A stretch of DNA of 64,000 bases from Niveispirillum sp. SYP-B3756 (GCF_009495745.1 NZ_WIDQ01000002.1:558001-622000); one strand, 5' to 3'; positions 1-8,367 are shown, numbered from the stretch's first letter. The notes: generated by a model from the letters alone, not told the origin. A program made the numbers and translations.

Positions 1-753
1 CGCCGCCCCCATCGCATCGCGCCCCGTGGCCCAGCGGATGCCCCGGCGCAGCAGCTCATAGAAAACCGGGCTTTGCCAGGAACAGTGCTCGTTATGGGGA
101 TATTCCTCCATCAGCGGGCGCAAATCATGTTTGCCCCGGCAATGGCCCAGTACCAGATACAGCACCTGTCCCGGCCCATGGTCGCGCAGATACAGCACGG
201 GGTGGTCGGCCTCTGGCCAATCCTCCTGCACGAAGGGGGCGCAATTGCCGCCCCAGCGCGTATGCAGCAGGGTGCGGTTGCCGGGGCTGACACTGCCCAG
301 ATACAGCTCATCCTCCACCCAGAAATTCTTCAGGCCACGGGTCAGCGGATGGGTGCTGTCCGTCACCTGGATTTCATAACGGCAGATGGGCGGATGGGCG
401 CGGAACTGGCTGCCCAACATATCCGTCAGGTCCCCATCCAGATCGGGGCAGTCGATGCGCCCATCGTCGAGAAACTTGATCACCGAGTTGGTGCCGTGCA
501 GGGCGAACCATTTGCCGCCCTTGGCCAGAAACCGGCGCAAGCCTGCCTGCTGTTCGGCCGTGGGCACGACGTCGCAGGTATAGGTGACCAGCACATCCGC
601 CGCCTCAATCTCATCAATGCGGCTATAATCCGGCCCCACCTCCACCCTGATATCCTCATGCTCGGCCAGCAGCTTCAACAGCTCCAGCCGGGCGAAATTG
701 ATGTCGTGATATTTGCCGCCGGCCACCAGATAGACGTCGATCCTGCTGGACAT
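1..753 (-). CDS. ThuA-like domain protein (3' end cut by window edge)
   Basis: The minus strand is open from an ATG at 753 to the window edge, about 251 codons, beginning MSSRIDVYLVAGGKYHDINF. The order of segments (an N-terminal beta-strand with YHD, then VTYTCDVVPTAEQQAGLRRF, KGGKWFALHGTN, and HPLTRGLKNFWVEDELY near residue 150) matches the ThuA-like family (trehalose utilisation, class I glutamine-amidotransferase fold). Members often act on sugars or as small hydrolase-like accessory proteins; the true reaction is unknown for most. The gene follows the SDR at 775-1536 by 21 bp on the same strand, so both probably share the promoter near 1.6 kb. The C-terminus lies outside the window. Confidence 0.8.
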   Translation of the reverse strand, partial: MSSRIDVYLVAGGKYHDINFARLELLKLLAEHEDIRVEVGPDYSRIDEIEAADVLVTYTCDVVPTAEQQAGLRRFLAKGGKWFALHGTNSVIKFLDDGRIDCPDLDGDLTDMLGSQFRAHPPICRYEIQVTDSTHPLTRGLKNFWVEDELYLGSVSPGNRTLLHTRWGGNCAPFVQEDWPEADHPVLYLRDHGPGQVLYLVLGHCRGKHDLRPLMEEYPHNEHCSWQSPVFYELLRRGIRWATGRDAMGAA

Positions 754-774
754 GCTTTTCCCCTCCCGCCTTTG

Positions 775-1536
775 TCAGAGCTGCACACGCTTGGTATAGC
801 CGCCATCCACCACCAGATTGACGCCGGTGACCCAGCTTGCCGCTGGGCTGGACAGGAAGGCGACGCAGGAAGCCACTTCCTCTGGTGTGCCCAGGCGGCC
901 GGATGGCTGGGCGGCGACGGTGGCGGCATATAGGTCGGGTGCGCCTTCCTTGATGCCTTCCCAGGCGCCGCCGGGGAATTCGATGGGGCCGGGGGAGACG
1001 ACATTGACCCGGATGCCGCGCGGCAGCAGCGTTTGGGAAAGCTGCTTGGCATGGACGATCACGGCACCCTTCATGGCGTTATAGGCCATCGGGGCCATGA
1101 AGGTTTCCACCGCTGCCGTGGTACCGGTGATGGTGATGGCCCCCTGGCCGGAGGCTTCCAGCGCCGGCAGGGCGGCATCAATGGCGCGCAGCGTGCCCAG
1201 CACGTCGATCTGATAGGCGTCGTGCCAGCTTTGCTCCCCGTTCAGGCTGCCGCCGGCTGACACGTTGGGGATCAGGATATCGATGCCGCCCAGGGCATCG
1301 GCCATCTGGGCGACCCAGTTCTTGACCGAATCCGCATCGGCGGCATCCATGGCCGCCCCCACCACCTTCACGCCCAGGCCCGACAGGTCGGCGATGGCAG
1401 CATCCACTTCGTCCGCCTTGCGCGCACCAATGGCGATGGCGCAGCCCTCCCGCGCCAGCGCCTCGGCAATGCGGCGGCCGATGCCGCGTGTGGAACCGGT
1501 GATCAGCGCCCGGCGACCGCTCAGCCGAAGGTCCAT
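775..1536 (-). CDS. Short-chain dehydrogenase/reductase (SDR)
   Basis: This is a 253-residue classical SDR, the usual length. It has the Rossmann motif TGSTRGIG at residues 13-20, the active-site YNAMK (Tyr152, Lys156) and the C-terminal [10 protein letters not shown]. The usual catalytic Ser region reads ITITGTTA, so Thr seems to stand in for Ser, and NNAG is replaced by NVSAG. It should be a cytosolic NAD(P)-dependent alcohol/ketone oxidoreductase; the substrate cannot be told. It is the first gene of a short minus-strand unit with the ThuA-like gene. The shared 21-bp operator (1628-1648) lies 92 bp upstream of its ATG. Confidence 0.9.
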   Translation of the reverse strand: MDLRLSGRRALITGSTRGIGRRIAEALAREGCAIAIGARKADEVDAAIADLSGLGVKVVGAAMDAADADSVKNWVAQMADALGGIDILIPNVSAGGSLNGEQSWHDAYQIDVLGTLRAIDAALPALEASGQGAITITGTTAAVETFMAPMAYNAMKGAVIVHAKQLSQTLLPRGIRVNVVSPGPIEFPGGAWEGIKEGAPDLYAATVAAQPSGRLGTPEEVASCVAFLSSPAASWVTGVNLVVDGGYTKRVQL

Positions 1537-1627
1537 CGGAACTCCTCCCGTTTATCGATTGTTTGTGGCGGGGCAGGGTAAGGCCCCCAGCGGAATTGAC
1601 AAGCACCCGCCTTCATCGTCATTATCA

Positions 1628-1648
1628 TGACTGATGAATCAAAAGTCA
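1628..1648. promoter_or_regulatory. 21-bp palindromic operator, copy 1
   Basis: The two half-sites read TGACTGATGA and TCAAAAGTCA around one central base. It is one of six copies of the same palindrome in this island (consensus TGAtTnATGA-n-TCATnAGTCA). It lies between the divergent SDR (start 1536) and the DUF35 gene (start 1712), placed to control both. A TetR-family repressor encoded at 7603 or 11196 is the likely binder (inference). Confidence 0.75.
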
Positions 1649-1711
1649 ACGCATCCGCAGGGCGGAGGCGTTGGCCTTTCAGCGACGCGGCAGACGAACG
1701 GAGGAACCATC

Positions 1712-2122
1712 ATGGCGATGGAGGGCAAACCGCTTGCCGACAATGTATTCACCTGGCCCAGCGATGATCCGGCCCTGATCGGTGGGGTTGATGCGCGCGG
1801 GCGCCTCCGCTTCCCCTTCATGGGCCGTCCGGGTGAACAGCCGGTCGAACTGGCGCGTGCGGGTGTGTTGTGGAGCTGGACGGTGCAGCGTTTCCTGCCC
1901 AAGCAGCCCCCCTATCTGGGACGGGAGACGAAGGCGGAATTCCAGCCGTTTGCGCTGGGCTATGTGGAATTGCCGGGACAGGTGCGGGTGGAAACACGGC
2001 TGGTGGATTGCGAACCGGCGGATTTGCGCATCGGGATGCCGATGCGCCTGACCATCCGCCCGCTGTTCCGCGATGAACAGGGGCAAGACCTGCTGATGTA
2101 CGCATTCCAACCGGTGGCTTGA
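1712..2122 (+). CDS. DUF35-type OB-fold protein, partner of a thiolase-fold enzyme
   Basis: The ATG at 1712 is preferred because GGAGG lies at 1700-1704; an upstream ATG at 1634 would read through the operator. The product is about 136 residues. The pattern LIGGVDARGRLRFPF followed by ELARAGVLWSWTVQRF and a beta-rich second half matches the DUF35 / acyl-CoA-associated OB-fold family. Most members have an N-terminal rubredoxin-like zinc ribbon, but the cysteines are absent here. Members pair with thiolase-fold proteins, and the next gene (26 bp downstream) is one. In steroid side-chain degradation such a pair (ChsH2-Ltp2) is a retro-aldolase, so a C-C lyase subunit is a reasonable guess. Confidence 0.8.
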   Translation: MAMEGKPLADNVFTWPSDDPALIGGVDARGRLRFPFMGRPGEQPVELARAGVLWSWTVQRFLPKQPPYLGRETKAEFQPFALGYVELPGQVRVETRLVDCEPADLRIGMPMRLTIRPLFRDEQGQDLLMYAFQPVA

Positions 2123-2147
2123 GAATAAACAGGGGGAGGGTTTTGCC

Positions 2148-3293
2148 ATGTCGGATGTGGCGATTGTCGGTATCGGTATCCATCCGTTCGGGCGGACACC
2201 GGACCGAACCGGTCTGGAACAGGGGGCCTTTGCTGTGCGTCAGGCGCTGGGGGATGCCGGCATCACCTGGGGCGATGTGCAATTTGCCTATGGCGGCAGC
2301 CAGGATGGCGGCAATGCCGACACGATGGTGGAGGAACTGGGCCTGACCGGCCTGCAATTCATCAATGTCGCCAATGGTTGCGCCACGGGGGGCTCGGCCC
2401 TGATCTCCGCCTATGGCGCCATCCGGTCCGGGCAATATGATCTGGGCCTGGTTGTCGGCTTTGATAAGCATGAACAGGGATCGTTCCGCGTGCGCCCCGC
2501 CGATTGGGGTCTGCCGGAATGGTATGGGGAGGTGGGGTTTGCCCTGACCACCCAGTTCTTCGCCATGAAAATCCAGCGTTATATGGCCCTGCATGGCATC
2601 ACCGATGATGCCCTGATCCGGGTGGCGGAAAAGGCCTTTACCAATGGGGCGCTGAACCCCACCGCCTGGCGTCGCCGGGCGCTGTCCTATGCGGAGATTG
2701 CCCAATCGACCATGATCAGCGATCCGCTGCGGCAATATATGTTCTGTTCCCCCGGCGAAGGGGCGGTGGCCCTGATCCTGGCCAGCCCAAAAAAGGCGGC
2801 GCAATTGACACGTCATCCTGTCTGGCTGAAGGCGGCCGCCATGCGCACGCGCGGCGCGGGGTCGTTTGAGGTGTTCAGCCCCAGCCTGTCGGTGGAAGAC
2901 GGCGAAGGTGCCACCCCCATCGCCGCGCGCGGGGCCTTCGCCATGGCCGGCATTGGGCCGGAAGATATCGACATTGCCCAGCTTCAGGATACCGAAAGCG
3001 GGGCCGAGATCATGCATATGGCGGAAAACGGCTTCTGCCGGGATGGCGAACAGGAAAAATGGCTGCGGGAAGGATGGACCCGGCTGGATGGAAGGTTGCC
3101 GGTCAATACCGATGGTGGCTGTCTGGCCAATGGGGAGCCCATCGGGGCGTCAGGCCTGCGACAGGTTTATGAGACGGTATTGCAATTGCGCGGGGATGCC
3201 GGGGTGCGGCAGGTGCCGAAGAGGGTTCGCACCGGCTATACCCATGTTTATGGGGCGCCGGGGGTTTCGGCGGTGACGATCCTGGCGCGTTAG
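2148..3293 (+). CDS. Thiolase-fold enzyme (SCP2/Ltp2-like, atypical active site)
   Basis: The product is 381 residues, beginning MSDVAIVGIGIHPFGRT, typical of thiolases of the lipid-transfer/SCPx class. The nucleophile-loop cysteine is present (VANGCATGG, Cys78). The usual GHP motif reads NGEPIGASG (Glu330 in place of His), and the usual C-terminal CGGG loop reads THVYGAPG without Cys. Ordinary thiolysis therefore looks doubtful. Ltp2-type aldolases also lack the thiolase His/Cys set and work with a DUF35 partner, as encoded just upstream. It is probably a cytosolic acyl-CoA C-C cleaving enzyme; the substrate is unknown. The TAG stop coincides with the end of a dispersed hairpin repeat. Confidence 0.85.
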   Translation: MSDVAIVGIGIHPFGRTPDRTGLEQGAFAVRQALGDAGITWGDVQFAYGGSQDGGNADTMVEELGLTGLQFINVANGCATGGSALISAYGAIRSGQYDLGLVVGFDKHEQGSFRVRPADWGLPEWYGEVGFALTTQFFAMKIQRYMALHGITDDALIRVAEKAFTNGALNPTAWRRRALSYAEIAQSTMISDPLRQYMFCSPGEGAVALILASPKKAAQLTRHPVWLKAAAMRTRGAGSFEVFSPSLSVEDGEGATPIAARGAFAMAGIGPEDIDIAQLQDTESGAEIMHMAENGFCRDGEQEKWLREGWTRLDGRLPVNTDGGCLANGEPIGASGLRQVYETVLQLRGDAGVRQVPKRVRTGYTHVYGAPGVSAVTILAR

Positions 3294-3416
3294 TATCTGT
3301 TCGGAAAGTTATAACATTATTCGAAGCGTTGCCACTTCACCACCGTCATTCCCGCGAAGGCGGGAATCCATACGACAGCGCGGATTTTGGATTCCCGCCT
3401 TCGCGGGAATGACGGT
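3291..3416. repeat. Dispersed hairpin repeat, copy R1
   Basis: Two perfect 29-nt inverted arms lie at 3342-3370 and 3388-3416, and each arm is itself nearly palindromic (TTCCCGCGAAGGCGGGAA). The left end reads TTAGTATCTGTTCGGAAAG and resembles the outer end of copy R3 (TGAGTGTCTGTCCGGAAAG). The right outer end seen in R2 and R3 is not found here, so this copy looks truncated towards the SnoaL remnant. It supplies the TAG stop of the thiolase-fold gene. Confidence 0.75.
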
Positions 3417-3454
3417 TAAATGGCTCGAAGAACGAAAGAATTTATGGGCGCCCT

Positions 3455-3730
3455 CTACCCACCCCACAGCCCATAAACCGCATCCGTCGGCGCGTGGCCG
3501 CCCCTGTGCTGCATCAGGGCGAAAACGCCCTGATCCCAGGATACAGTGCGCGGCGGGCTGGCGTTCCAGTCCATCAGATACTGGCGGTGGCTGAATTTCC
3601 ACACGCCATCCCGTCGCTCATACCGGTCCAGATAGCGGCCATAGAGGATGCTGTCCGTCTCGGCCCCCGCAGCGGCAGCCAGCGTCAGGCTGTAGATTTC
3701 CCCCACCGCCTGATCGCCGCGAATGTCGAA
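3455..3730 (-). pseudogene. 5'-truncated SnoaL-like (NTF2-fold) gene remnant
   Basis: The frame encodes the second half of a SnoaL-like protein: FDIRGDQAVGEIYSLTLAAA, then GRYLDRYERRDGVWKFSHRQ and a short tail ending GLWGG. The GRYLDRYERRDG...W..HRQ pattern is the usual C-terminal half of this family. The frame opens directly at the E2 stop codon (3731-3733), so the N-terminal half (about 70 residues) is missing. The only internal start is a GTG at 3706 without a clear ribosome site. It is best read as a deletion remnant fused to the end of the E2 gene. A complete SnoaL gene remains at 9322-9735. Confidence 0.7.
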
Positions 3731-5287
3731 TCAGCTCAATAATCCCAGCGGCTGTTCCAGATGCTGGCGCAATGCTGCCAGGAAGCGGGCACCCACCGCC
3801 CCATCAATGGCGCGATGGTCGCAGGAGAGCGTCACCGACATCACCGAGCGGAAGCGCACGCCGCCATCACTGGCTTCCTGCGCCTCCCGCCTTGTGGCAC
3901 CGACGGCCAGGATGGCGGCCTGCGGCGGGGCGATGATGGCCTGGAAATGCCGGATGCCGAACATGCCCAGGTTGGAAATGGCGAAACTGCCATCGCTCAA
4001 ATCCTGTTGCGTCAGCCGCCGGTCGCGGGCGCGGGCAGCCAGCCCCACCGCCTCTGCTGCGATGGTGCGCAAGGGTTTGCCCCCGGCATCGCGCAGCACG
4101 GGCGTGACCAGCCCGCCCTCAATCGCCACGGCGATGGCGATATTGGCCTGGGTGAAGCGGCGCATTCCTTCATCGGTGAATTGCACATTCACATCCGGCA
4201 CATCGCCAAGCGCCAGGGCAGCGGCACGGACGATGAAATCATTGACAGAGATTTTTGGCCCCGCCATGGCGTTCAACTGACCGCGTAAGCCCAGCAGATC
4301 ATCCATCAGGATATCGGCGGTCAGATAGAAATGCGGTACATCCCGCTTGGCCGCCGTCAAGGCTGTAGCAATGGCGCGGCGCATGGCGCTGTGCGGGATC
4401 AGATCGCTGGCAGCAGTCGGCGCAGGGGCTGGCGGCGGGGAGGCTGCGGCGTTGCGCACATCCTCCTTCGTTGCGTGGCCCTTTGGCCCTGTCGGCGTCA
4501 CGCTGGACAGCGGGATGCCCAAATCCGCCGCCAGCTTGCGCGCCGCCGGTCCGGCGGGTGGGGTGGGGGCTGCTGCCGGGGCTGGGGCCAAGCCGCTGGC
4601 GGCGGCGTGGCGTTCCACATTGTCCACATTCACCCGCCCGTTCCGCCCGGTGCCGGACAGGCGGGACAGGTCAATGCCCAGCCGGTTGGCCAGCCGGATG
4701 GCGCGGGAGGTGGCATGGATCGACCGGTTGTCGATGATTGCCGGTGCAGTGTTTACAGGCGCTGAAGCAGGATGGTTGGCCAGATAGGCCTCCACATCCT
4801 CCTGATTGATGCGGCCGTTGCGCCCGGTACCGGTCAGGCGCGACAGGTCCACCCCATGCCGATTGGCGATGCGCCGGGCGATCGGGGTGGCCGATACCGT
4901 CTCGTTCCGGCGCTCCAGATCGGGGTCGCTGACGGCCACCGGCTCGGCTACCTCCTGTGACCGGGTGTCAACCCGGGCCGGTTCCGCCTGTGGCGCTGCT
5001 ATGTCCCCCCGGATGAAGCGGTCAATATCGGCATCCGTCACCCCGGCATCAGCGACGATGGCAATCAGGGCGCCGACGGGCAGGGTCTGGCCCACGGGCG
5101 CCACAAGGCGGCGCACCGTGCCTTCCAGATCGGATTCCAGGGTGTTGACGATCTTGGCGGTTTCGATATCGACGATTTCCATGCCGCGGGAAAGGCTCTG
5201 CCCCTCCACGACGTGCCAGTTGGAAATCGTCCCTTCCGACATTTCCAGGCCCCATTTGGGCATGATGATCGGGGTGATGGCGTTCAT
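3731..5287 (-). CDS. 2-oxoacid dehydrogenase E2 acyltransferase with three E3-binding domains
   Basis: This is a 518-residue dihydrolipoamide acyltransferase. The lipoyl domain spans 1-80, with lipoyl Lys45 in DIETAKIV. It is followed by three peripheral-subunit-binding domains at about 132-169 (TPIARRIANRHGVDLSRLTG), 190-228 (SRAIRLANRLGIDLSRLSG) and 246-281 (ARKLAADLGIPLSSVTPTG), joined by Ala/Pro linkers. The catalytic domain runs from about 296 to 518 with HRAIDG at 491-496. One such binding domain is usual, so three is odd. It is third in the E1alpha-E1beta-E2 operon, 18 bp after E1beta. No E3 is in the window, so a housekeeping lipoamide dehydrogenase must serve. The acetoin-dehydrogenase type is closest in layout, but the substrate may be another 2-oxo compound made in this island. 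Confidence 0.92.
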   Translation of the reverse strand: MNAITPIIMPKWGLEMSEGTISNWHVVEGQSLSRGMEIVDIETAKIVNTLESDLEGTVRRLVAPVGQTLPVGALIAIVADAGVTDADIDRFIRGDIAAPQAEPARVDTRSQEVAEPVAVSDPDLERRNETVSATPIARRIANRHGVDLSRLTGTGRNGRINQEDVEAYLANHPASAPVNTAPAIIDNRSIHATSRAIRLANRLGIDLSRLSGTGRNGRVNVDNVERHAAASGLAPAPAAAPTPPAGPAARKLAADLGIPLSSVTPTGPKGHATKEDVRNAAASPPPAPAPTAASDLIPHSAMRRAIATALTAAKRDVPHFYLTADILMDDLLGLRGQLNAMAGPKISVNDFIVRAAALALGDVPDVNVQFTDEGMRRFTQANIAIAVAIEGGLVTPVLRDAGGKPLRTIAAEAVGLAARARDRRLTQQDLSDGSFAISNLGMFGIRHFQAIIAPPQAAILAVGATRREAQEASDGGVRFRSVMSVTLSCDHRAIDGAVGARFLAALRQHLEQPLGLLS

Positions 5288-5305
5288 CGCGTCGTTCCCC
5301 CTTTA

Positions 5306-6319
5306 TCAGCGGCTGCCAAGCACTTTGCGGATGGCGGCTTCAATCTTTTCCGGCGACGGCAGATAGGCGGCCTCCAACTCCCGCGCAAATGGCACGGGCG
5401 TGTGCGGGGCTGTCACCTGGATGATCGGGGCTTTCAGATGGTGGAAGGCCTTTTCCGCCACCATGGCGGCGATATCAGCGGCGACGGAGCAGCGCGGTGG
5501 GCTTTCATCCACCACCACCAGCCGGCCCGTGGCCCGCACGCTTTCCAGAATGGTTTCCTCGTCCAGCGGGCTGGTGGTGCGCGGGTCGATCAGGTCGCAA
5601 CTGATCCCCTCCGCCGCCAGCTTGTCCACCACGCCGATGGCCAGCGGCACCATGCGGGCCAGGGCCACGACGGTGACATGTTCGCCCTCGCGCACCATCG
5701 CCGCCTCGCCAAAGGGGATGGTGTAATCCCCGTCCGGCACCTCGCATTCGTCCATATAGAGCGATTTATGCTCGAAGAAGATCACCGGATCATCATCGCG
5801 GATGGCGGTTAGCAACAGGCCCTTGGCGTCATAGGCGTTGGACGGCACCACCACCTTCAATCCTGGAATGCCGGTCAGCATGGGATAGATCGTCTGTGAA
5901 TGCTGGGCCGCCGCATTCATGCCGCCGCCGCAGGTCATGCGGATGACCAGCGGCGTGCGCGCCTTGCCGCCGAACATGTAGCGGAACTTGGCGGCCTGGT
6001 TCAGCAACTGGTCCAGACAGACGCCGACGAAATCGGCGAACATGATCTCCGCCACCGGGCGCAGGCCGGTCAGGGCCGCGCCATTGGCGGCCCCGACGAT
6101 ACAGCTTTCACTGATCGGCGTGTCGATCACCCGGTCTTCGCCGAAGCGGGGCAGCAGCCCCTTGGTCAGGCCGAAGACACCGCCGGCAGCCTCCCGCTCA
6201 CCCGAGGTGCCGCCGGCCCCGCCGGACACATCCTCCCCCAGTACGATCACGCGGGGGTCGCGTTCCATTTCAAGATGCAGGGCGTCATTGATCGCCTGGC
6301 GCATGGAAATTTTGGGCAT
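5306..6319 (-). CDS. 2-oxoacid dehydrogenase E1 beta subunit
   Basis: The product is 337 residues, typical for the beta subunit of alpha2beta2 thiamine-diphosphate dehydrogenases (acetoin, pyruvate or branched-chain 2-oxoacid type). Recognisable segments are VIVLGEDVSGGAGG near 25-38, RVIDTPISE near 62, EIMFADFVGVCLDQLLNQAA near 90, and DPVIFFEHKSLY. It pairs with E1alpha (15 bp upstream in the same operon) to decarboxylate a 2-oxoacid or cleave acetoin-like ketones and load the E2 lipoyl group. A DVSGGAGGTSGERE insert matches the acetoin/aromatic-cluster subgroup better than housekeeping PDH; this is a weak argument. Confidence 0.93.
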   Translation of the reverse strand: MPKISMRQAINDALHLEMERDPRVIVLGEDVSGGAGGTSGEREAAGGVFGLTKGLLPRFGEDRVIDTPISESCIVGAANGAALTGLRPVAEIMFADFVGVCLDQLLNQAAKFRYMFGGKARTPLVIRMTCGGGMNAAAQHSQTIYPMLTGIPGLKVVVPSNAYDAKGLLLTAIRDDDPVIFFEHKSLYMDECEVPDGDYTIPFGEAAMVREGEHVTVVALARMVPLAIGVVDKLAAEGISCDLIDPRTTSPLDEETILESVRATGRLVVVDESPPRCSVAADIAAMVAEKAFHHLKAPIIQVTAPHTPVPFARELEAAYLPSPEKIEAAIRKVLGSR

Positions 6320-6334
6320 GGGTCAGGCTCCCGC

Positions 6335-7303
6335 TCAATAGCTGATATAAACGTCGGTCAGAACGTCGGCTTCGGTGGGGGCAGGGGCGGCCACCGCTTC
6401 GCGCACGGCGCGGTCGATCAACTCCCGCACCTCACTTTCCACCTGATCCAGATCGCTGCCGGGCAGCAATCCTGTCTCCGTCACCCGCTGGCGGAAGATT
6501 TTCAGGCTGTCGTTTTCGGCGCGCAGCCGCGCCACCTCATCCTTGGCGCGGTAAAGTTGCGGGTCGCCTTCGAAATGGCCGAAGAAGCGGGTGCATTCGG
6601 CATAGACGGCGCAGGGGCCGCCGCCATTGCGCGACAGTTCCGTCGCCTGACGCATCGCCTCATAGACGGAAAAGAAATCATAGCCATCGGCCTGGAACAC
6701 CGGCATCCCGAAGCCTTCGGTGCGGCGCACCATATCCCGGCCGCCAACGGCGTAGCTGAAGCCGGTATGTTCGCTATAACCGTTATTCTCCAGCACGAAG
6801 ATTTTCGGCACTTTCAGCACCACGGCCATGTTCATGGCCTCGAAAACCGTGCCCTGGTTGCTGGCACCATCGCCACTGAACGACACGGCGACGCCGCCGG
6901 TCTTCAGCACCTTGGCGGTGATGGCGGCGCCCACGGCGATGGGCGGGCCACCGCCGACAATGCCATTGGCGCCCAACATGCCCTTATCCAGGTCGGCAAT
7001 ATGCATGGAGCCACCCTTGCCCTTGCACAAGCCATCCTGCCGGCCATAGATTTCCTTCATCATACCGATGACGTCACAGCCTTTGGCGATGCAATGACCG
7101 TGGCCGCGATGGGTGCTGATGATCTTGTCCTTTTCCGTCAGGTGTTCGCACACCCCGACGGCCACCGCCTCCTGCCCCGCATAAAGGTGGGTGAAGCCGG
7201 CAATGCCGCCGCGCTGGATATCGACATGGATCCGTTCCTCAAACTCCCGGATCGTCACCATCTGGCGGTAGGCCCGCAGCATCTGCTCGCGGCTGATCTG
7301 CAT
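6335..7303 (-). CDS. 2-oxoacid dehydrogenase E1 alpha subunit
   Basis: The product is 322 residues, the normal length. The thiamine-diphosphate motif runs from GDG at 144-146 to NN at 173-174 (LENNGYSEHT). STHRGHGH at 63-70 and GKGGSMHIADL near 96 are further family landmarks. It is the first gene of the E1alpha-E1beta-E2 operon, with the ATG at 7303. The 21-bp operator at 7411-7431 lies 108 bp upstream, so the operon probably belongs to the local TetR regulon. By layout it resembles acoA, but an acetoin role is not implied by the neighbours, which are oxygenase and acyl-CoA genes. Confidence 0.93.
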   Translation of the reverse strand: MQISREQMLRAYRQMVTIREFEERIHVDIQRGGIAGFTHLYAGQEAVAVGVCEHLTEKDKIISTHRGHGHCIAKGCDVIGMMKEIYGRQDGLCKGKGGSMHIADLDKGMLGANGIVGGGPPIAVGAAITAKVLKTGGVAVSFSGDGASNQGTVFEAMNMAVVLKVPKIFVLENNGYSEHTGFSYAVGGRDMVRRTEGFGMPVFQADGYDFFSVYEAMRQATELSRNGGGPCAVYAECTRFFGHFEGDPQLYRAKDEVARLRAENDSLKIFRQRVTETGLLPGSDLDQVESEVRELIDRAVREAVAAPAPTEADVLTDVYISY

Positions 7304-7410
7304 GGAAATCTCCCTGTTGCGTCAGGCAGAAGGGGCGGCTGTTGCGGCCGTTTCCCGCTGCCCCGGACCGTGCCCGGCACCTGAGCCGGTGGTCCGATCC
7401 TCCCGAAGAA

Positions 7411-7431
7411 TGATTTTTGATTCACTAGTCA
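7411..7431. promoter_or_regulatory. 21-bp palindromic operator, copy 2
   Basis: Half-sites TGATTTTTGA and TCACTAGTCA surround one central base. It lies upstream of the E1alpha-E1beta-E2 operon (ATG at 7303), in the divergent region shared with the TetR gene at 7603. Confidence 0.75.
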
Positions 7432-7535
7432 TATTAACTTTTCAGCATCCCCCCGTCAATGCCACTTTCTGAGTCCCGGTAACCATGTTGCGGGGCAAGA
7501 GGGTGGATTGAGTTGCGGCGTTGAGTGTGACAAAA

Positions 7536-7556
7536 TGATTATAGAGTCATTAGTCA
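7536..7556. promoter_or_regulatory. 21-bp palindromic operator, copy 3
   Basis: Half-sites TGATTATAGA and TCATTAGTCA surround one central base. It sits 47 bp before the start of the TetR gene at 7603, as expected for autoregulation. With copy 2 it brackets the divergent promoter region. Confidence 0.75.
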
Positions 7557-7602
7557 TGTATGCTAATGACGCCTCGTTTTCGCACAAATCCCAGGTCTGC
7601 CC

Positions 7603-8367
7603 GTGCCGCCCAGAAAAGCCAAAACCACCGCCCCATCGGATGAACAGGAACCAGCTCCCGGCCGCCGCCGGCGGTCGGAAGCGCAGGTCCAGAAGAATGA
7701 GGAGACGCGGACGCGGCTGTTGAATGCCGCCGCCCGCGTTATCGGCAAATATGGCTATGCCGGCTGTTCCATCGCCCGTGTCGCCGCCCGGGCCAAGGTG
7801 GCGCACGGCACCTTCTATCTGCATTTCAAATCACAGCAGGATCTGTTCGACCAGTTGCTGCCCGCCTTGGGCGCGGAGATGCTGGAGGTGATCGGCAAGG
7901 CGGTGCGCGACAGTAAAAGCCTGATCGAGCTGGAACATCGCGGGCTGGTGGCCAATTTCGATTATCTGGTGCAGCATCCCTATCTGCACCGGGTGACGTC
8001 GGAGGCGGAGCTTTACGCCCCCGTGGCCTATCGCCAATATTTTGAGGAACTGGCCAAGCCCTACAAGAAGTCGCTGCGCCGGTCGATGGCGGCGCAGAGC
8101 CAGCCGGCCTTCAGTGAAGACCAGTTGGATGCCGTCATCTCCATGTTGCTGGGTGCCCGCTATTACCTGCTGACGCGGTTCTGTGTGGAGGGTAACAGCC
8201 TGAAACCGCTGACCCCGGAACTGACGCAAACCTATCTGCGCTTCGTCGCCGAAGGTTTGGGCGTGAAGCTGGACATGCCGGCAGAAGCGATAGCGGCGCC
8301 AGCGGCAGAGGTGGTGCCGCTGGCGCCGCGTCGTAAGCGCAAGGTGGCGGGGCAGGGGGACGATTAG
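7603..8367 (+). CDS. TetR-family regulator (paralogue 1)
   Basis: The 254-residue product starts at a GTG (PPRKAKTTAPSDEQ...). The basic N-terminus (GRRRRSEAQVQKNEETRTR) leads into the helix-turn-helix GYAGCSIARVAARAKVAHGT followed by FYLHFKSQQDLF, the TetR signature. The C-terminal ligand domain extends to about 225, then an Ala-rich tail ends in PRRKRK. The DNA-binding part is almost the same as that of the TetR at 11196, so both should recognise one sequence. The six shared 21-bp palindromes, two of them just upstream, are the obvious candidates. The ligand is presumably an acyl-CoA or acid intermediate (inference). The TAG stop abuts a hairpin repeat. Confidence 0.92.
   Translation: MPPRKAKTTAPSDEQEPAPGRRRRSEAQVQKNEETRTRLLNAAARVIGKYGYAGCSIARVAARAKVAHGTFYLHFKSQQDLFDQLLPALGAEMLEVIGKAVRDSKSLIELEHRGLVANFDYLVQHPYLHRVTSEAELYAPVAYRQYFEELAKPYKKSLRRSMAAQSQPAFSEDQLDAVISMLLGARYYLLTRFCVEGNSLKPLTPELTQTYLRFVAEGLGVKLDMPAEAIAAPAAEVVPLAPRRKRKVAGQGDD

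Noticed and set aside
73-933. A plus-strand open frame of 286 codons at the left edge
   Set aside because: It spans the ends of two minus-strand genes (ThuA-like and SDR) that have family motifs.
3342-3416. Hairpin repeats as a CRISPR array
   Set aside because: There is a single inverted pair at each site, no regular direct repeats with spacers and no cas genes.
3731-7303. Calling E1-E2 acetoin dehydrogenase (acoABC)
   Set aside because: Layout fits, but there is no acoX/acoR or acetoin context and the operon shares an operator with oxygenase and CoA genes, so the substrate is left open.
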